64,000 bases of DNA from Ptiloglossa arizonensis (taxonomy: Eukaryota; Arthropoda; Insecta; Hymenoptera; Colletidae). Below the pieces are notes generated by a model that saw only the letters and a list, made by a program, of their open reading frames with translations, did no database searches and was not told the DNA's origin. Position numbers and translations under genes: made by a program. Location of the stretch: contig NW_027478385.1 of the NCBI RefSeq assembly GCF_051014685.1, forward strand, positions 3,472,001 through 3,536,000. The letters run 5' to 3'. Every line of letters starts with the position of its first letter. Position 1 is the stretch's first letter. Below, one piece after another: positions 35,672-48,024 of the stretch.

Positions 35672-37172
35672 GAGAAATTCCTGTTGCACCTGAAAGTAGA
35701 AACTCGCCCGATTATAATGGTGTTTGTACTTTTCCCCTAGGACATTCCAGTTATTGGTTTCGAATATCAGACCATCGAAAATTTTGAAGGTTTCTCAACA
35801 AATCCTTACCTTCAAACTCTCATATCTCGCGAACGGATTAACGAACTCGAGAAATTCCTGCTGCATATAAAAGTAGAAACTCGCCCGATTACAACGATAT
35901 CAGTATTTTTCCCCTAGGCCTTTGTTGTTATTTGTTTCGAGTGTCAGACTTGCTCAAATTTTGAAGGTTTCTCAACAATTCCTTACCTTCAAACTCCCAT
36001 ATCTCGCGAACGGATTGACGAACTCGAGAAATTCCTGGTGCATCTGAAAGCAGAAACGCGCCCGACTACAATGGTATGTGTATTTTTGCCCTAGGCCATC
36101 GTTGATATTGGTTTCGAGTATCAGACTTGCGAAAATTTTGTTGGTTTCTCAACCATTCCTTACCTTCAAACTCCCATATCTCGCGAACAGATTGACGAAC
36201 TCGAGAAATTCCTGTTGCATCTGAATGTAGAAACTCGCCCGATTAGAGTGGTGTGTGTACTTTTCCCCTAGGCCATTCCAGTTATTGGTTTCGAGTATCA
36301 GACCAGCGAAAATCTTGAAGGTTTCTCAAACATTCCTTAACTTCAAACTCCCATATCTCGCGAACGGATTGACGAACTCGAGAAATTCCTGTTGCACCTG
36401 AAAGTAGAAACTCGCCCGATTATAATGGTGTTTGTACTTTTCCGCTAGGCCATTCCAGTTATTGGTTTCGAATATCAGAAAAGCGAAAATTTTGAAGGTT
36501 TCTCAACAATTCGTTACCTTCAAACTCTCATATCTCGCGAACGGATTGACTAACTCGAGAAGTTCCTGCTGCATCTAAAAGAAGAAACTCGCCCGATTAC
36601 AACGATATCAGTATTTTTCCCCTAGGCCTTTGTTGTTATTTGTTTCGAGTGTCAGACTTGCTTAAATTTTGATGGTGTCTCAACCATTCCTTACCTTCAA
36701 ACTCCCATACCTCTCGAACGGATTGAGGGACTCGAGAAATTCCTGATGCATCTGACCAGCGAAAATTTTGATGGTTTCTCAACCATTCCTTAACTTCAAA
36801 CTCCCATATCTCGCGAACGGATTAACGAACTCGAGAAATTCCTTTTGCATCTAAAAGTAGAAACTCGCCCGATTACAACGATATCAGTATTTTTCCCCTA
36901 GGCCTTTGTAGTTATTGGTTTCGAGTATCATACTTGCGAAAATTTTGATGGTTTCTCATACATTCCTTAACTTCAAACTCTCATATTTCGCGAACGGATT
37001 GACGAACTCGAGAAATTCCTGTTGCACCTGAAAGTAGAAACTCGCCCGATTATAATGGTGTTTGTACTTTTCCGCTGGGCCATTCCAGTTATTGGTTTCG
37101 AATATCAGACCTGCGAAAATTTTGATGGTTTCTCAACCATTCCTTCACTTCAAACTCCCATATCTCGCGAAC
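35672..37172 (+). repeat. segmental duplication D2, copy 2
   Basis: Partner of 31,304-32,804 with the same chain of rare markers. Differences include 'cttttgcatctaaaag' for 'ctgttgcatctaaaag' and 'tcagacctgcg' for 'tcagacttgcg'. The right edge is at 'gcgaacggattg' where copy 1 has 'gcgaacagattg'. Confidence 0.85.
36681..36779 (+). repeat. 99-bp short monomer no. 6
   Basis: Same junction; the D2 partner of no. 3, at +4,368 bp. It differs from it by 'gatggtttctc' for 'gatgctttctc'. Confidence 0.9.
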
Positions 37173-37664
37173 GGATTGACGAACTCGAGAAATTCCTCTT
37201 GCATCTGAAAGTAGAAACTCGCCCGATTACAATGGTGTGTGTACTTTTCCCCTAGGCCATTCCAGTTATTGGTTTCGAGTATCAGACCAGCGAAAATTTT
37301 GATAGTTTCTCAACCATTCCTTAACTTCAAACTCCCATATCTCGTGAACGGATTAACGAACTCGAGAAATTCCTGTTGCACCTGAAAGTAGAAACTCGCC
37401 CGATTATAATGGTGTTTGTACTTTTCCCCTAGGCCATTCCTGTTATTGGTTTCGAATATCAGACCAGCGAAAATTTTGAAGGTTTCTCAACAAATCCTTA
37501 CCTTCAAACTCTCATATCTCGCTAACGGATTAACGAACTCGAGAAATTCCTGCTGCATCTAAAAATAGAAACTCGCCCGATTACAACGATATCAGTATTT
37601 TTCCCCTAGGCCTTTGTTGTTATTTGTTTCGAGTGTCAGACTTGCTCAAACTTTGATGGTGTCT

Positions 37665-37763
37665 CAACCATTCCTTACCTTCAAACTCCCATACCTTTCG
37701 AACGGATTGAGGGACTCGAGAAATTCCTGATGCATCTGACCAGCGAAAATTTTGATGGTTTCT
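37665..37763 (+). repeat. 99-bp short monomer no. 7
   Basis: Same junction, with private 'cctttcgaacgg' for 'cctctcgaacgg'. The unit before it has 'gctcaaactttgatgg'. Confidence 0.9.
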
Positions 37764-37972
37764 CAACCATTCCTTAACTTCAAACTCCCATATCTCGCGA
37801 ACGGATTAACGAACTCGAGAAATTCCTGTTGCATCTAAAAGTAGAAACTAGCCCGATTACAACGATATCAGTATTTTTCCCCTAGGCCTTTGTAGTTATT
37901 GGTTTCGAGTATCATACTTGCGAAAATTTTGATGGTTTCTCATACATTCCTTAACTTCAAACTCTCATATTT

Positions 37973-38481
37973 CGCGAACGGATTGACGAACTCGAGAAAT
38001 TCCTGTTGCATCTGAAAGTAGAAACTCGCCCGATTACAATGGTGTGTGTACTTTTCCCCTAGGCCATTCCAGTTATTGGTTTCGAGTATCAGACCAGCGA
38101 AAATTTTGATAGTTTCTCAACAATTCCTTACCTTCAAACTCTCATATCACGCGAACGGATTGACTAACTCGAGAAATTCCTGCTGCATCTAAAAGTAGAA
38201 ACTCGCCCAATTACAACGATATCAGTATTTTTCCCCTAGGCCTTTGTTGTTATTTGTTTCGAGTGTCAGACTTGCTCAAATTTTGATGGTGTCTCAACCA
38301 TTCCTTACCTTCAAACTCCCATACCTCTCGAACGGATTGAGGGACTCGAGAAATTCCTGATGCATCTGACCAGCAAAAATTTTGATGGTTTCTCAACCAT
38401 TCCTTAACTTCAAACTCCCATATCTCGCGAACGGATTAACGAACTCGAGAAATTCCTGTTGCATCTAAAAGTAGAAACTCG
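37973..38481 (+). repeat. segmental duplication D3, copy 1
   Basis: About 509 bp matching 47,516-48,024 at 9,543 bp (50 x 177 + 7 x 99, agreeing with the seven short units between). Shared rare markers are 'gattgactaactcgag', 'cgcccaattacaacg' and a short unit of the 'ccagcaaaaa' kind. Confidence 0.8.
38295..38393 (+). repeat. 99-bp short monomer no. 8
   Basis: Same junction, 'ccagcaaaaa' sub-variant. It is followed by a 'ggtatcattatttttcctc' unit, a form also found at about 40,640 and 43,670. Confidence 0.9.
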
Positions 38482-40163
38482 CCCGATTACAATGGTATCA
38501 TTATTTTTCCTCTAGGCCTTTGTAGTTATTGGTTTCGAGTATCACACTTGCGAAAATTTTGATGGTTTCTCAAACATTCCTTAACTTCAAACTTCCATAT
38601 CTCGCGAACAGATTGACGAACTCGAGAAATTCCTATTGCACCTGAAAGTAGAAACTCGCCCGATTATAATGGTGTTTGTACTTTTCCGCTAGGCCATTCC
38701 AGTTATTGGTTTCGAATATCAGACTTGCGAAAATTTTGATGGTTTCTCAACCATTCCTTCACTTCAAACTCCCATATCTCGCGAACAGATTGACGAACTC
38801 GAGAAATTCCTGTTGCATCTGAAAGCAGAAACTCGCCCGATTACAACGGTATGTGTATTTCTGCCCTAGGCCATAGTAGTTATTGTTGTCGAGTATCAGA
38901 CTTGTGAAAATTTTGATGGTTTCTCAAACATTCCTTAACTTCAAACTCCCTCATCTCGCGAACGGATTGACGAACTCGAGAAATTCCTGTTGCATCTGAA
39001 AGCAGAAGCTCGCCCGATTACAACGGTATGTGTATTTTTGCCCTAGGCCGTAGTAGTTATTGGTGTCGAGTATCAGACTTGTGAAAATTTTGATGGTTTC
39101 TCAAACATTCCTTAACTTCAAACTCCCACATCTCGCGAACGGATTGACGAACTCGAGAAATTCCTCTTGCATCTGAAAGTAGAAACTCGCCCGATTACAA
39201 TGGTGTGTGTACTTTTCCCCTAGGCCATTCCAGTTATTGGTTTCGAGTATCAGACCAGCGAAAATTTTGATAGTTTCTCAACCATTCCTTAACTTCAAAC
39301 TCCCATATCTCGTGAACGGATTAACGAACTCGAGAAATTCCTGTTGCACCTGAAAGTAGAAACTCGCCCGATTACAATGGTGTGTGTACTTTTCCCCTAG
39401 GCCATTCCAGTTATTGGTTTCGAATATCAGACCAGCGAAAATTTTGAAGGTTTCTCAACAATTCCTTACCTTCAAACTCCCATATCTCGCGAACGGATTG
39501 ACGAACTCGAGAAATTCCTGGTGCATCTGAAAGCAGAAACGCGCCCGACTACAATGGTATGTGTATTTTTGCCCTAGGCCATCGTTGATATTGGTTTCGA
39601 GTATCAGACTTGCGAAAATTTTGTTGGTTTCTCAACCATTCCTTACCTTCAAACTCCCATATCTCGCGAACAGATTGACGAACTCGAGAAATTCCTGTTG
39701 CATCTGAATGTAGAAACTCGCCCGATTAGAGTGGTGTGTGTACTTTTCCCCTAGTCCATTCCAGTTATTGGTTTCGAGTATCAGACCAGCGAAGATCTTG
39801 AAGGTTTCTCAAACATTCCTTAACTTCAAACTCCCATATCTCGCGAACGGATTGACGAACTCGAGAAATTCCTGTTGCACCTGAAAGTAGAAACTCGCCC
39901 GATTATAATGGTGTTTGTACTTTTCCGCTAGGTCATTCCAGTTATTGGTTTCGAATATCAGACCAGCGAAAATTTTGAAGGTTTCTCAACAATTCGTTAC
40001 CTTCAAACTCTCATATCTCGCGAACGGATTGACTAACTCGAGAAGTTCCTGCTGCATCTAAAAGTAGAAACTCGTCCGATTACAACGATATCAGTATTTT
40101 TCCCCTAGGCCTTTGTTGTTATTTGTTTCGAGTGTCAGACTTGCTCAAATTTTGATGGTGTCT

Positions 40164-40262
40164 CAACCATTCCTTACCTTCAAACTCCCATACCTCTCGA
40201 ACGGATTGAGGGACTCGAGAAATTCCTGATGCATCTGACCAGCAAAAATTTTGATGCTTTCT
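40164..40262 (+). repeat. 99-bp short monomer no. 9 (HOR-2 copy 1, first)
   Basis: Same junction; reads 'ccagcaaaaattttgatgct'. With no. 10 it gives HOR-2 its period, which is not a multiple of 177. Confidence 0.9.
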
Positions 40263-40439
40263 CAACCATTCCTTAACTTCAAACTCCCATATCTCGCGAA
40301 CGGATTAACGAACTCGAGAAATTCCTGTTGCATCTAAAAGTAGAAACTCGCCCGATTACAATGATATCAGTATTTTTCCTCTAGGCCTTTGTAGTTATTG
40401 GTTTCGAGTATCAGACTTGCGAAAATTTTGATGGTTTCT

Positions 40440-40538
40440 CATACATTCCTTAACTTCAAACTCCCATACCTCTCGAACGGATTGAGGGACTCGAGAAATT
40501 CCTGATGCATCTGACCAGCAAAAATTTTGATGGTTTCT
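40440..40538 (+). repeat. 99-bp short monomer no. 10 (HOR-2 copy 1, second)
   Basis: Same junction, but the unit begins 'catacattccttaacttc' instead of 'caaccattccttaccttc'. It is a recombinant in which a 'ctcatacattcc' monomer has been joined in register to the short unit upstream of 'catacctctcg'. It lies one full monomer after no. 9. Confidence 0.9.
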
Positions 40539-41614
40539 CAACCATTCCTTAACTTCAAACTCCCATATCTCGCGAACGGATTAACGAACACGAGAAATTC
40601 CTGTTGCATCTAAAAGTAGAAACTCGCCCGATTACAATGGTATCATTATTTTTCCTCTAGGCCTTTGTAGTTATTGGTTTCGAGTATCACACTTGCGAAA
40701 ATTTTGATGGTTTCTCAAACATTCCTTAACTTCAAACTTCCATATCTCGCGAACAGATTGACGAACTCGAGAAATTCCTGTTGCACCTGAAAGTAGAAAC
40801 TCGCCCGATTATAATGGTGTTTGTACTTTTCCGCTAGGCCATTCCAGTTATTGGTTTCGAATATCAGACTTGCGAAAATTTTGATGGTTTCTCAACCATT
40901 CCTTCACTTCAAACTCCCATATCTCGCGAACAGATTGACGAACTCGAGAAATTCCTGTTGCATCTGAAAGCAGAAACTCGCCCGATTACAACGGTATGTG
41001 TATTTCTGCCCTAGGCCATAGTAGTTATTGGTGTCGAGTATCAGACTTGTGAAAATTTTGATGGTTTCTCAAACATTCCTTAACTTCAAACTCCCTCATC
41101 TCGCGAACGGATTGACGAACTCGAGAAATTCCTGTTGCATCTGAAAGCAGAAGCTCGCCCGATTACAACGGTATGTGTATTTTTGCCCTAGGCCATAGTA
41201 GTTATTGGTGTCGAGTATCAGACTTGTGAAAATTTTGATGGTTTCTCAAACATTCCTTAACTTCAAACTCCCATATCTCGCGAACGGATTGACCAACTCG
41301 AGAAATTCCTGTTGCACTTGAAAGTAGAAACTCGCCCGATTATAATGGTGTGTGTACTTTTCCCCTAGGCCATTCCAGTTATTGGTTTCGAATATCAGAC
41401 TTGCGAAAATTTTGATGGTTTCTCAACCATTCCTTCACTTCAAACTCCCATGTCTCGCGAACGGATTGACGAATTCGAGAAATTCCTGTTGCATCTGAAA
41501 GCAGAAACTCGCCCGATTACAACTGTATGTGTATTTTTGCCCTACGCCATGGTAGTTATTGGTTTCGAGTATCAGACTTGCGAAAATTCTGATCGTTTCT
41601 CAACCATTCCTTAA

Positions 41615-41690
41615 CTTCAAACTCCGATATTTCGCGAACGGATTGACGAATCCGAAAAATGTCTGTTGCATCTGAAAGTAGAAACTCGCC
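41615..41690 (+). repeat. A/B hybrid monomer inside HOR-2
   Basis: The unit is A-type up to 'ccttaacttcaaactcc', then B-type ('gatatttcgcg', 'gaatccgaaaaatgtctg'), then returns to 'actcgcccg'. It recurs at +3,030. The private 'aatgtctg' is shared with a complete B-type unit at about 48,110-48,190, which may be its donor. Confidence 0.65.
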
Positions 41691-43193
41691 CGATTATAAT
41701 GGTGTTTGTACTTTTCCGCTAGGCCATTCCAGTTATTGGTTTCGAATATCAGACTTGCGAAAATTTTGATGGTTTCTCATCCATTCCTTCACTTCAAACT
41801 GCCATATCTCGCGAACAGATTGACGAACTCGAGAAATTCCTGTTGCATCTGAAAGCAGAAGCTCGCGCGATTACAACGGTATGTGTATTTTTGCCCTAGG
41901 CCGTAGTAGTTATTGGTGTCGAGTATCAGACCAGCGAAAATTTTGATGGTTTCTCAACAATTCCTTACATTCAAACTCTCATATCTCGCGAACGGATTGA
42001 CGAACTCGAGAAATTCCTGTTGCATCTGAAAGTAGAAACACGCCCGATTACAATGGTGTTTGTACTTTTCCCCTAGGCCATTCCAGTTATTGGTTTCGAG
42101 TATCAGACCAGCGAAAATTTTGAAGGTTTCTCAACAATTCCTTACCTTCAAACTCTCATATCTCGCGAACGGATTGACGAACTCGAGAAATTCCTGTTGC
42201 ATCTGAAAGCACATACTCGCCCGATTACAATGGTATGTGTATTTTTGCCCTAGGCCATCGCTGATATTGGTTTCGAGTATCAGACTTGCGAAAATTTTGT
42301 TGGTTTCTCAACCATTCCTTCACTTCAAACTCCCATATCTCGCGAACAGATTGACGAACTCGAGAAATTCCTGTTGCATCTGAAAGCAGAAACTCGCCCG
42401 ATTATAACGGTATGTGTATTTTTGCCCTAGACCGTAGTAGTTATTGGTGTCGAGTATCAGACTTGTGAAAATTTTGATGGTTTCTCAAACGTTCCTTAAC
42501 TTCAAACTCCCACATCTCGCGAACGGATTGACGAACTCGAGAAATTCCTCTTGCATCTGAAAGTAGAAACTCGCCCGATTACAATGGTGTGTGTACTTTT
42601 CCCCTAGGCCATTCCAGTTATTGGTTTCGAGTATCAGACCAGCGAAAATTTTGATAGTTTCTCAACCATTCCTTAACTTCAAACTCCCATATCTCGTGAA
42701 CGGATTAACGAACTCGAGAAATTCCTGTTGCACCTGAAAGTAGAAACTCGCCCGATTACAATGGTGTGTGTACTTTTCCCCTAGGCCATTCCAGTTATTG
42801 GTTTCGAGTATCAGACCAGCGAAAATCTTGAAGGTTTCTCAAACATTCCTTAACTTCAAACTCCCATATCTCGCGAACGGATTGACGAACTCGAGAAATT
42901 CCTGTTGCACCTGAAAGTAGAAACTCGCCCGATTATAATGGTGTTTGTACTTTTCCGCAAGGCCATTCCAGTTATTGGTTTCGAATATCAGACCAGCGAA
43001 AATTTTGAAGGTTTCTCAACAATTCGTTACCTTCAAACTCTCATATCTCGCGAACGGATTGACTAACTCGAGAAGTTCCTGCTGCATCTAAAAGTAGAAA
43101 CTCGCCCGATTACAACGATATCAGTATTTTTCCCCTAGGCCTTTGTTGTTATTTGTTTCGAGTGTCAGACTTGCTCAAATTTTGATGGTGTCT

Positions 43194-43292
43194 CAACCAT
43201 TCCTTACCTTCAAACTCCCATACCTCTCGAACGGATTGAGGGACTCGAGAAATTCCTGATGCATCTGACCAGCAAAAATTTTGATGCTTTCT
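43194..43292 (+). repeat. 99-bp short monomer no. 11
   Basis: HOR-2 copy 2 equivalent of no. 9, at exactly +3,030. Confidence 0.9.
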
Positions 43293-43469
43293 CAACCATT
43301 CCTTAACTTCAAACTCCCATATCTCGCGAACGGATTAACGAACTCGAGAAATTCCTGTTGCATCTAAAAGTAGAAACTCGCCCGATTACAATGATATCAG
43401 TATTTTTCCTCTAGGCCTTTGTAGTTATTGGTTTCGAGTATCAGACTTGCGAAAATTTTGATGGTTTCT

Positions 43470-43568
43470 CATACATTCCTTAACTTCAAACTCCCATACC
43501 TCTCGAACGGATTGAGGGACTCGAGAAATTCCTGATGCATCTGACCAGCAAAAATTTTGATGGTTTCT
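43470..43568 (+). repeat. 99-bp short monomer no. 12
   Basis: HOR-2 copy 2 equivalent of the recombinant no. 10, again starting with 'catacattcc'. Confidence 0.9.
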
Positions 43569-45791
43569 CAACCATTCCTTAACTTCAAACTCCCATATCT
43601 CGCGAACGGATTAACGAACACGAGAAATTCCTGTTGCATCTAAAAGTAGAAACTCGCCCGATTACAATGGTATCATTATTTTTCCTCTAGGCCTTTGTAG
43701 TTATTGGTTTCGAGTATCACACTTGCGAAAATTTTGATGGTTTCTCAAACATTCCTTAACTTCAAACTTCCATATCTCGCGAACAGATTGACGAACTCGA
43801 GAAATTCCTGTTGCACCTGAAAGTAGAAACTCGCCCGATTATAATGGTGTTTGTACTTTTCCGCTAGGCCATTCCAGTTATTGGTTTCGAATATCAGACT
43901 TGCGAAAATTTTGATGGTTTCTCAACCATTCCTTCACTTCAAACTCCCATATCTCGCGAACAGATTGACGAACTCGAGAAATTCCTGTTGCATCTGAAAG
44001 CAGAAACTCGCCCGATTACAACGGTATGTGTATTTCTGCCCTAGGCCATAGTAGTTATTGGTGTCGAGTATCAGACTTGTGAAAATTTTGATGGTTTCTC
44101 AAACATTCCTTAACTTCAAACTCCCTCATCTCGCGAACGGATTGACGAACTCGAGAAATTCCTGTTGCATCTGAAAGCAGAAGCTCGCCCGATTACAACG
44201 GTATGTGTATTTTTGCCCTAGGCCATAGTAGTTATTGGTGTCGAGTATCAGACTTGTGAAAATTTTGATGGTTTCTCAAACATTCCTTAACTTCAAACTC
44301 CCATATCTCGCGAACGGATTGACCAACTCGAGAAATTCCTGTTGCACTTGAAAGTAGAAACTCGCCCGATTATAATGGTGTGTGTACTTTTCCCCTAGGC
44401 CATTCCAGTTATTGGTTTCGAATATCAGACTTGCGAAAATTTTGATGGTTTCTCAACCATTCCTTCACTTCAAACTCCCATGTCTCGCGAACGGATTGAC
44501 GAATTCGAGAAATTCCTGTTGCATCTGAAAGCAGAAACTCGCCCGATTACAACTGTATGTGTATTTTTGCCCTACGCCATGGTAGTTATTGGTTTCGAGT
44601 ATCAGACTTGCGAAAATTCTGATCGTTTCTCAACCATTCCTTAACTTCAAACTCCGATATTTCGCGAACGGATTGACGAATCCGAAAAATGTCTGTTGCA
44701 TCTGAAAGTAGAAACTCGCCCGATTATAATGGTGTTTGTACTTTTCCGCTAGGCCATTCCAGTTATTGGTTTCGAATATCAGACTTGCGAAAATTTTGAT
44801 GGTTTCTCATCCATTCCTTCACTTCAAACTGCCATATCTCGCGAACAGATTGACGAACTCGAGAAATTCCTGTTGCATCTGAAAGCAGAAGCTCGCGCGA
44901 TTACAACGGTATGTGTATTTTTGCCCTAGGCCGTAGTAGTTATTGGTGTCGAGTATCAGACCAGCGAAAATTTTGATGGTTTCTCAACAATTCCTTACAT
45001 TCAAACTCTCATATCTCGCGAACGGATTGACGAACTCGAGAAATTCCTGTTGCATCTGAAAGTAGAAACACGCCCGATTACAATGGTGTTTGTACTTTTC
45101 CCCTAGGCCATTCCAGTTATTGGTTTCGAGTATCAGACCAGCGAAAATTTTGAAGGTTTCTCAACAATTCCTTACCTTCAAACTCTCATATCTCGCGAAC
45201 GGATTGACGAACTCGAGAAATTCCTGTTGCATCTGAAAGCACATACTCGCCCGATTACAATGGTATGTGTATTTTTGCCCTAGGCCATCGCTGATATTGG
45301 TTTCGAGTATCAGACTTGCGAAAATTTTGTTGGTTTCTCAACCATTCCTTCACTTCAAACTCCCATATCTCGCGAACAGATTGACGAACTCGAGAAATTC
45401 CTGTTGCATCTGAAAGCAGAAACTCGCCCGATTATAACGGTATGTGTATTTTTGCCCTAGACCGTAGTAGTTATTGGTGTCGAGTATCAGACTTGTGAAA
45501 ATTTTGATGGTTTCTCAAACGTTCCTTAACTTCAAACTCCCACATCTCGCGAACGGATTGACGAACTCGAGAAATTCCTCTTGCATCTGAAAGTAGAAAC
45601 TCGCCCGATTACAATGGTGTGTGTACTTTTCCCCTAGGCCATTCCAGTTATTGGTTTCGAGTATCAGACCAGCGAAAATTTTGATAGTTTCTCAACCATT
45701 CCTTAACTTCAAACTCCCATATCTCGTGAACGGATTAACGAACTCGAGAAATTCCTGTTGCACCTGAAAGTAGAAACTCGCCCGATTACAA

Positions 45792-46523
45792 TGGTGTGTG
45801 TACTTTTCCCCTAGGCCATTCCAGTTATTGGTTTCGAGTATCAGACCAGCGAAAATCTTGAAGGTTTCTCAAACATTCCTTAACTTCAAACTCCCATATC
45901 TCGCGAACGGATTGACGAACTCGAGAAATTCCTGTTGCACCTGAAAGTAGAAACTCGCCCGATTATAATGGTGTTTGTACTTTTCCGCAAGGCCATTCCA
46001 GTTATTGGTTTCGAATATCAGACCAGCGAAAATTTTGAAGGTTTCTCAACAATTCGTTACCTTCAAACTCTCATATCTCGCGAACGGATTGACTAACTCG
46101 AGAAGTTCCTGCTGCATCTAAAAGTAGAAACTCGCCCGATTACAACGATATCAGTATTTTTCCCCTAGGCCTTTGTTGTTATTTGTTTCGAGTGTCAGAC
46201 TTGCTCAAATTTTGATGGTGTCTCAACCATTCCTTACCCTCAAACTCCCATACCTCTCGAACGGATTGAGGGACTCGAGAAATTCCTGATGCATCTGACC
46301 AGCAAAAATTTTGATGCTTTCTCAACCATTCCTTAACTTCAAACTCCCATATCTCGCGAACGGATTAACGAACTCGAGAAATTCCTGTTGCATCTAAAAG
46401 TAGAAACTCGCCCGATTACAATGATATCAGTATTTTTCCTCTAGGCCTTTGTAGTTATTGGTTTCGAGTATCAGACTTGCGAAAATTTTGATGGTTTCTC
46501 ATACATTCCTTAACTTCAAACTC
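45792..46523 (+). repeat. HOR-2 copy 3, truncated
   Basis: In register with copies 1 and 2 for 732 bp, then departs after 'taacttcaaactc', where it reads 'tcatatttcgcg' instead of 'ccatacctctcg'. It keeps an ordinary monomer where the other copies have the recombinant short unit. One substitution, 'ccttaccctcaaac' near 46,239, is private to this copy. Confidence 0.85.
46224..46322 (+). repeat. 99-bp short monomer no. 13
   Basis: HOR-2 copy 3 equivalent of no. 9 and 11, carrying the private 'ccttaccctc'. Confidence 0.9.
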
Positions 46524-46853
46524 TCATATTTCGCGAACGGATTGACGAAATCGAGAAATTCCTGTTGCATCTGAAAGTAGAAACTCGCCCGATTACAATG
46601 GTGTGTGTACTTTTCCCCTAGGCCATTCCAGTTATTGGTTCCGAATATCAGACCAGCGAAAATTTTGAAGGTTTCTCAACAATTCCTTACATTCAAACTC
46701 TCATATCTCGCGAACGGATTGACGAACTCGAGAAATTCCTGCTGCATCTAAAAATAGAAACTCGCCCGATTACAACGATATCAGTATTTTTCCCCTAGGC
46801 CTTTGTTGTTATTTGTTTCGAGTGTCAGACTTGCTCAAATTTTGATGGTGTCT

Positions 46854-46952
46854 CAACCATTCCTTACCTTCAAACTCCCATACCTCTCGAACGGATTGAG
46901 GGACTCGAGAAATTCCTGATGCATCTGACCAGCGAAAATTTTGATGGTTTCT
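46854..46952 (+). repeat. 99-bp short monomer no. 14
   Basis: Same junction, 'ccagcgaaaa' sub-variant. The following unit reads 'acaaggatatcag' and 'cccctagacc'. Confidence 0.9.
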
Positions 46953-47515
46953 CAACCATTCCTTAACTTCAAACTCCCATATCTCGCGAACGGATTAACG
47001 AACTCGAGAAATTCCTGTTGCATCTAAAAGTAGAAACTCGCCCGATTACAAGGATATCAGTATTTTTCCCCTAGACCTTTGTAGTTATTGGTTTCGAGTA
47101 TCATACTTGCGAAAATTTTGATGGTTTCTCATACATTCCTTAACTTCAAACTCTCATATTTCGCGAACGGATTGACGAACTCGAGAAATTCCTGTTGCAC
47201 CTGAAAGTAGAAACTCGCCCGATTATAATGGTGTTTGTACTTTTCCGCTGGGCCATTCCAGTTATTGGTTTCGAATATCAGACTTGCGAAAATTTTGATG
47301 GTTTCTCAACCATTCCTTCACTTCAAACTCCCATATCTCGCGAACAGATTGACGAACTCGAGAAATTCCTGTTGCATCTGAAAGCAGAAACTCGCCCGAT
47401 TACAACGTTATGTGTATTTTTGCCCTAGGCCGTAGTAGTTATTGGTGTCGAGTATCAGAATTGTGAAAATTTTGATGGTTTCCCAAACATTCCTTAACTT
47501 CAAACTCCCACATCT

Positions 47516-48024
47516 CGCGAACGGATTGACGAACTCGAGAAATTCCTGTTGCATCTGAAAGTAGAAACTCGCCCGATTACAATGGTGTGTGTACTTTTCC
47601 CCTAGGCCATTCCAGTTATTGGTTTCGAGTATCAGACCAGCGAAAATTTTGATAGTTTCTCAACAATTCCTTACCTTCAAACTCTCATATCTCGCGAACG
47701 GATTGACTAACTCGAGAAATTCCTGCTGCATCTAAAAGTAGAAACTCGCCCAATTACAACGATATCAGTATTTTTCCCCTAGGCCTTTGTTGTTATTTGT
47801 TTCGAGTGTCAGACTTGCTCAAATTTTGATGGTGTCTCAACCATTCCTTACCTTCAAACTCCCATACCTCTCGAACGGATTGAGGGACTCGAGAAATTCC
47901 TGATGCATCTGACCAGCAAAAATTTTTATGGTTTCTCAACCATTCCTTAACTTCAAACTCCCATATCTCGCGAACGGATTAACGAACTCGAGAAATTCCT
48001 GTTGCATCTAAAAGTAGAAACTCG
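47516..48024 (+). repeat. segmental duplication D3, copy 2
   Basis: Partner of 37,973-38,481. Differences include 'aaaaatttttatgg' after the short junction and 'atctcgcgaacgg' where copy 1 has 'atcacgcgaacgg'. It ends at 'ctcgtccg' against 'ctcgcccg'. Confidence 0.8.
47838..47936 (+). repeat. 99-bp short monomer no. 15
   Basis: D3 partner of no. 8. Unlike most, the monomer after it ends in 'ggtgtgtgtactattcccc' and lacks the 'gatatcag' marker. Confidence 0.9.

Larger units (their letters stand above)
28058..39731 (+). repeat. core mosaic zone between the two higher-order repeats
   Basis: About 11.7 kb in which C-type units, 'gatatcag' units, 'gtgtcgag' units and eight of the 99-bp units are shuffled as blocks. 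Almost every stretch has a close partner elsewhere in the core at an offset equal to a sum of 177s and 99s: 3,108 and 2,754 (29.3 against 32.4 kb), 2,046 (32.7 against 34.7 kb), 4,368 (31.3 against 35.7 kb), 3,483 (36.1 against 39.5 kb) and 9,543 (38.0 against 47.5 kb). No single repeating higher-order period holds. Confidence 0.8.
39732..42761 (+). repeat. HOR-2 copy 1: 3,030-bp higher-order repeat
   Basis: Sixteen full monomers plus two 99-bp units (16 x 177 + 2 x 99 = 3,030). The block recurs at +3,030: 'tccttcacttcaaactccca' followed by 'tgtctcgcg' at 41,431 and 44,461, and short-unit junctions at 40,239 and 43,269. Distinctive members are a 'cctacgccatggtag' monomer, an A/B hybrid with 'aatgtctgttgc' (about 41,620-41,680) and 'gcagaagctcgcgcg'. 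Compared with copy 2, substitutions such as 'ccgctaggtcatt' for 'ccgcaaggccatt' are seen near 39,930. Confidence 0.9.
42762..45791 (+). repeat. HOR-2 copy 2
   Basis: Complete copy of the 18-unit block, identical to copy 1 in most stretches I compared apart from substitutions near its left end. It contains short units no. 11 and 12. Confidence 0.9.

Noticed and set aside
29546..47428. Family of near-identical 77-codon open frames on the plus strand (29,546, 32,654, 34,700, 37,022, 47,195)
   Set aside because: They are copies of one C-type monomer in which CCTAGG became 'ctgggc' and 'ccttaac' became 'ccttcac', removing both stops. Their similarity reflects block duplication of noncoding satellite. 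They begin with TTG codons in the 'ttgcacctg' segment.
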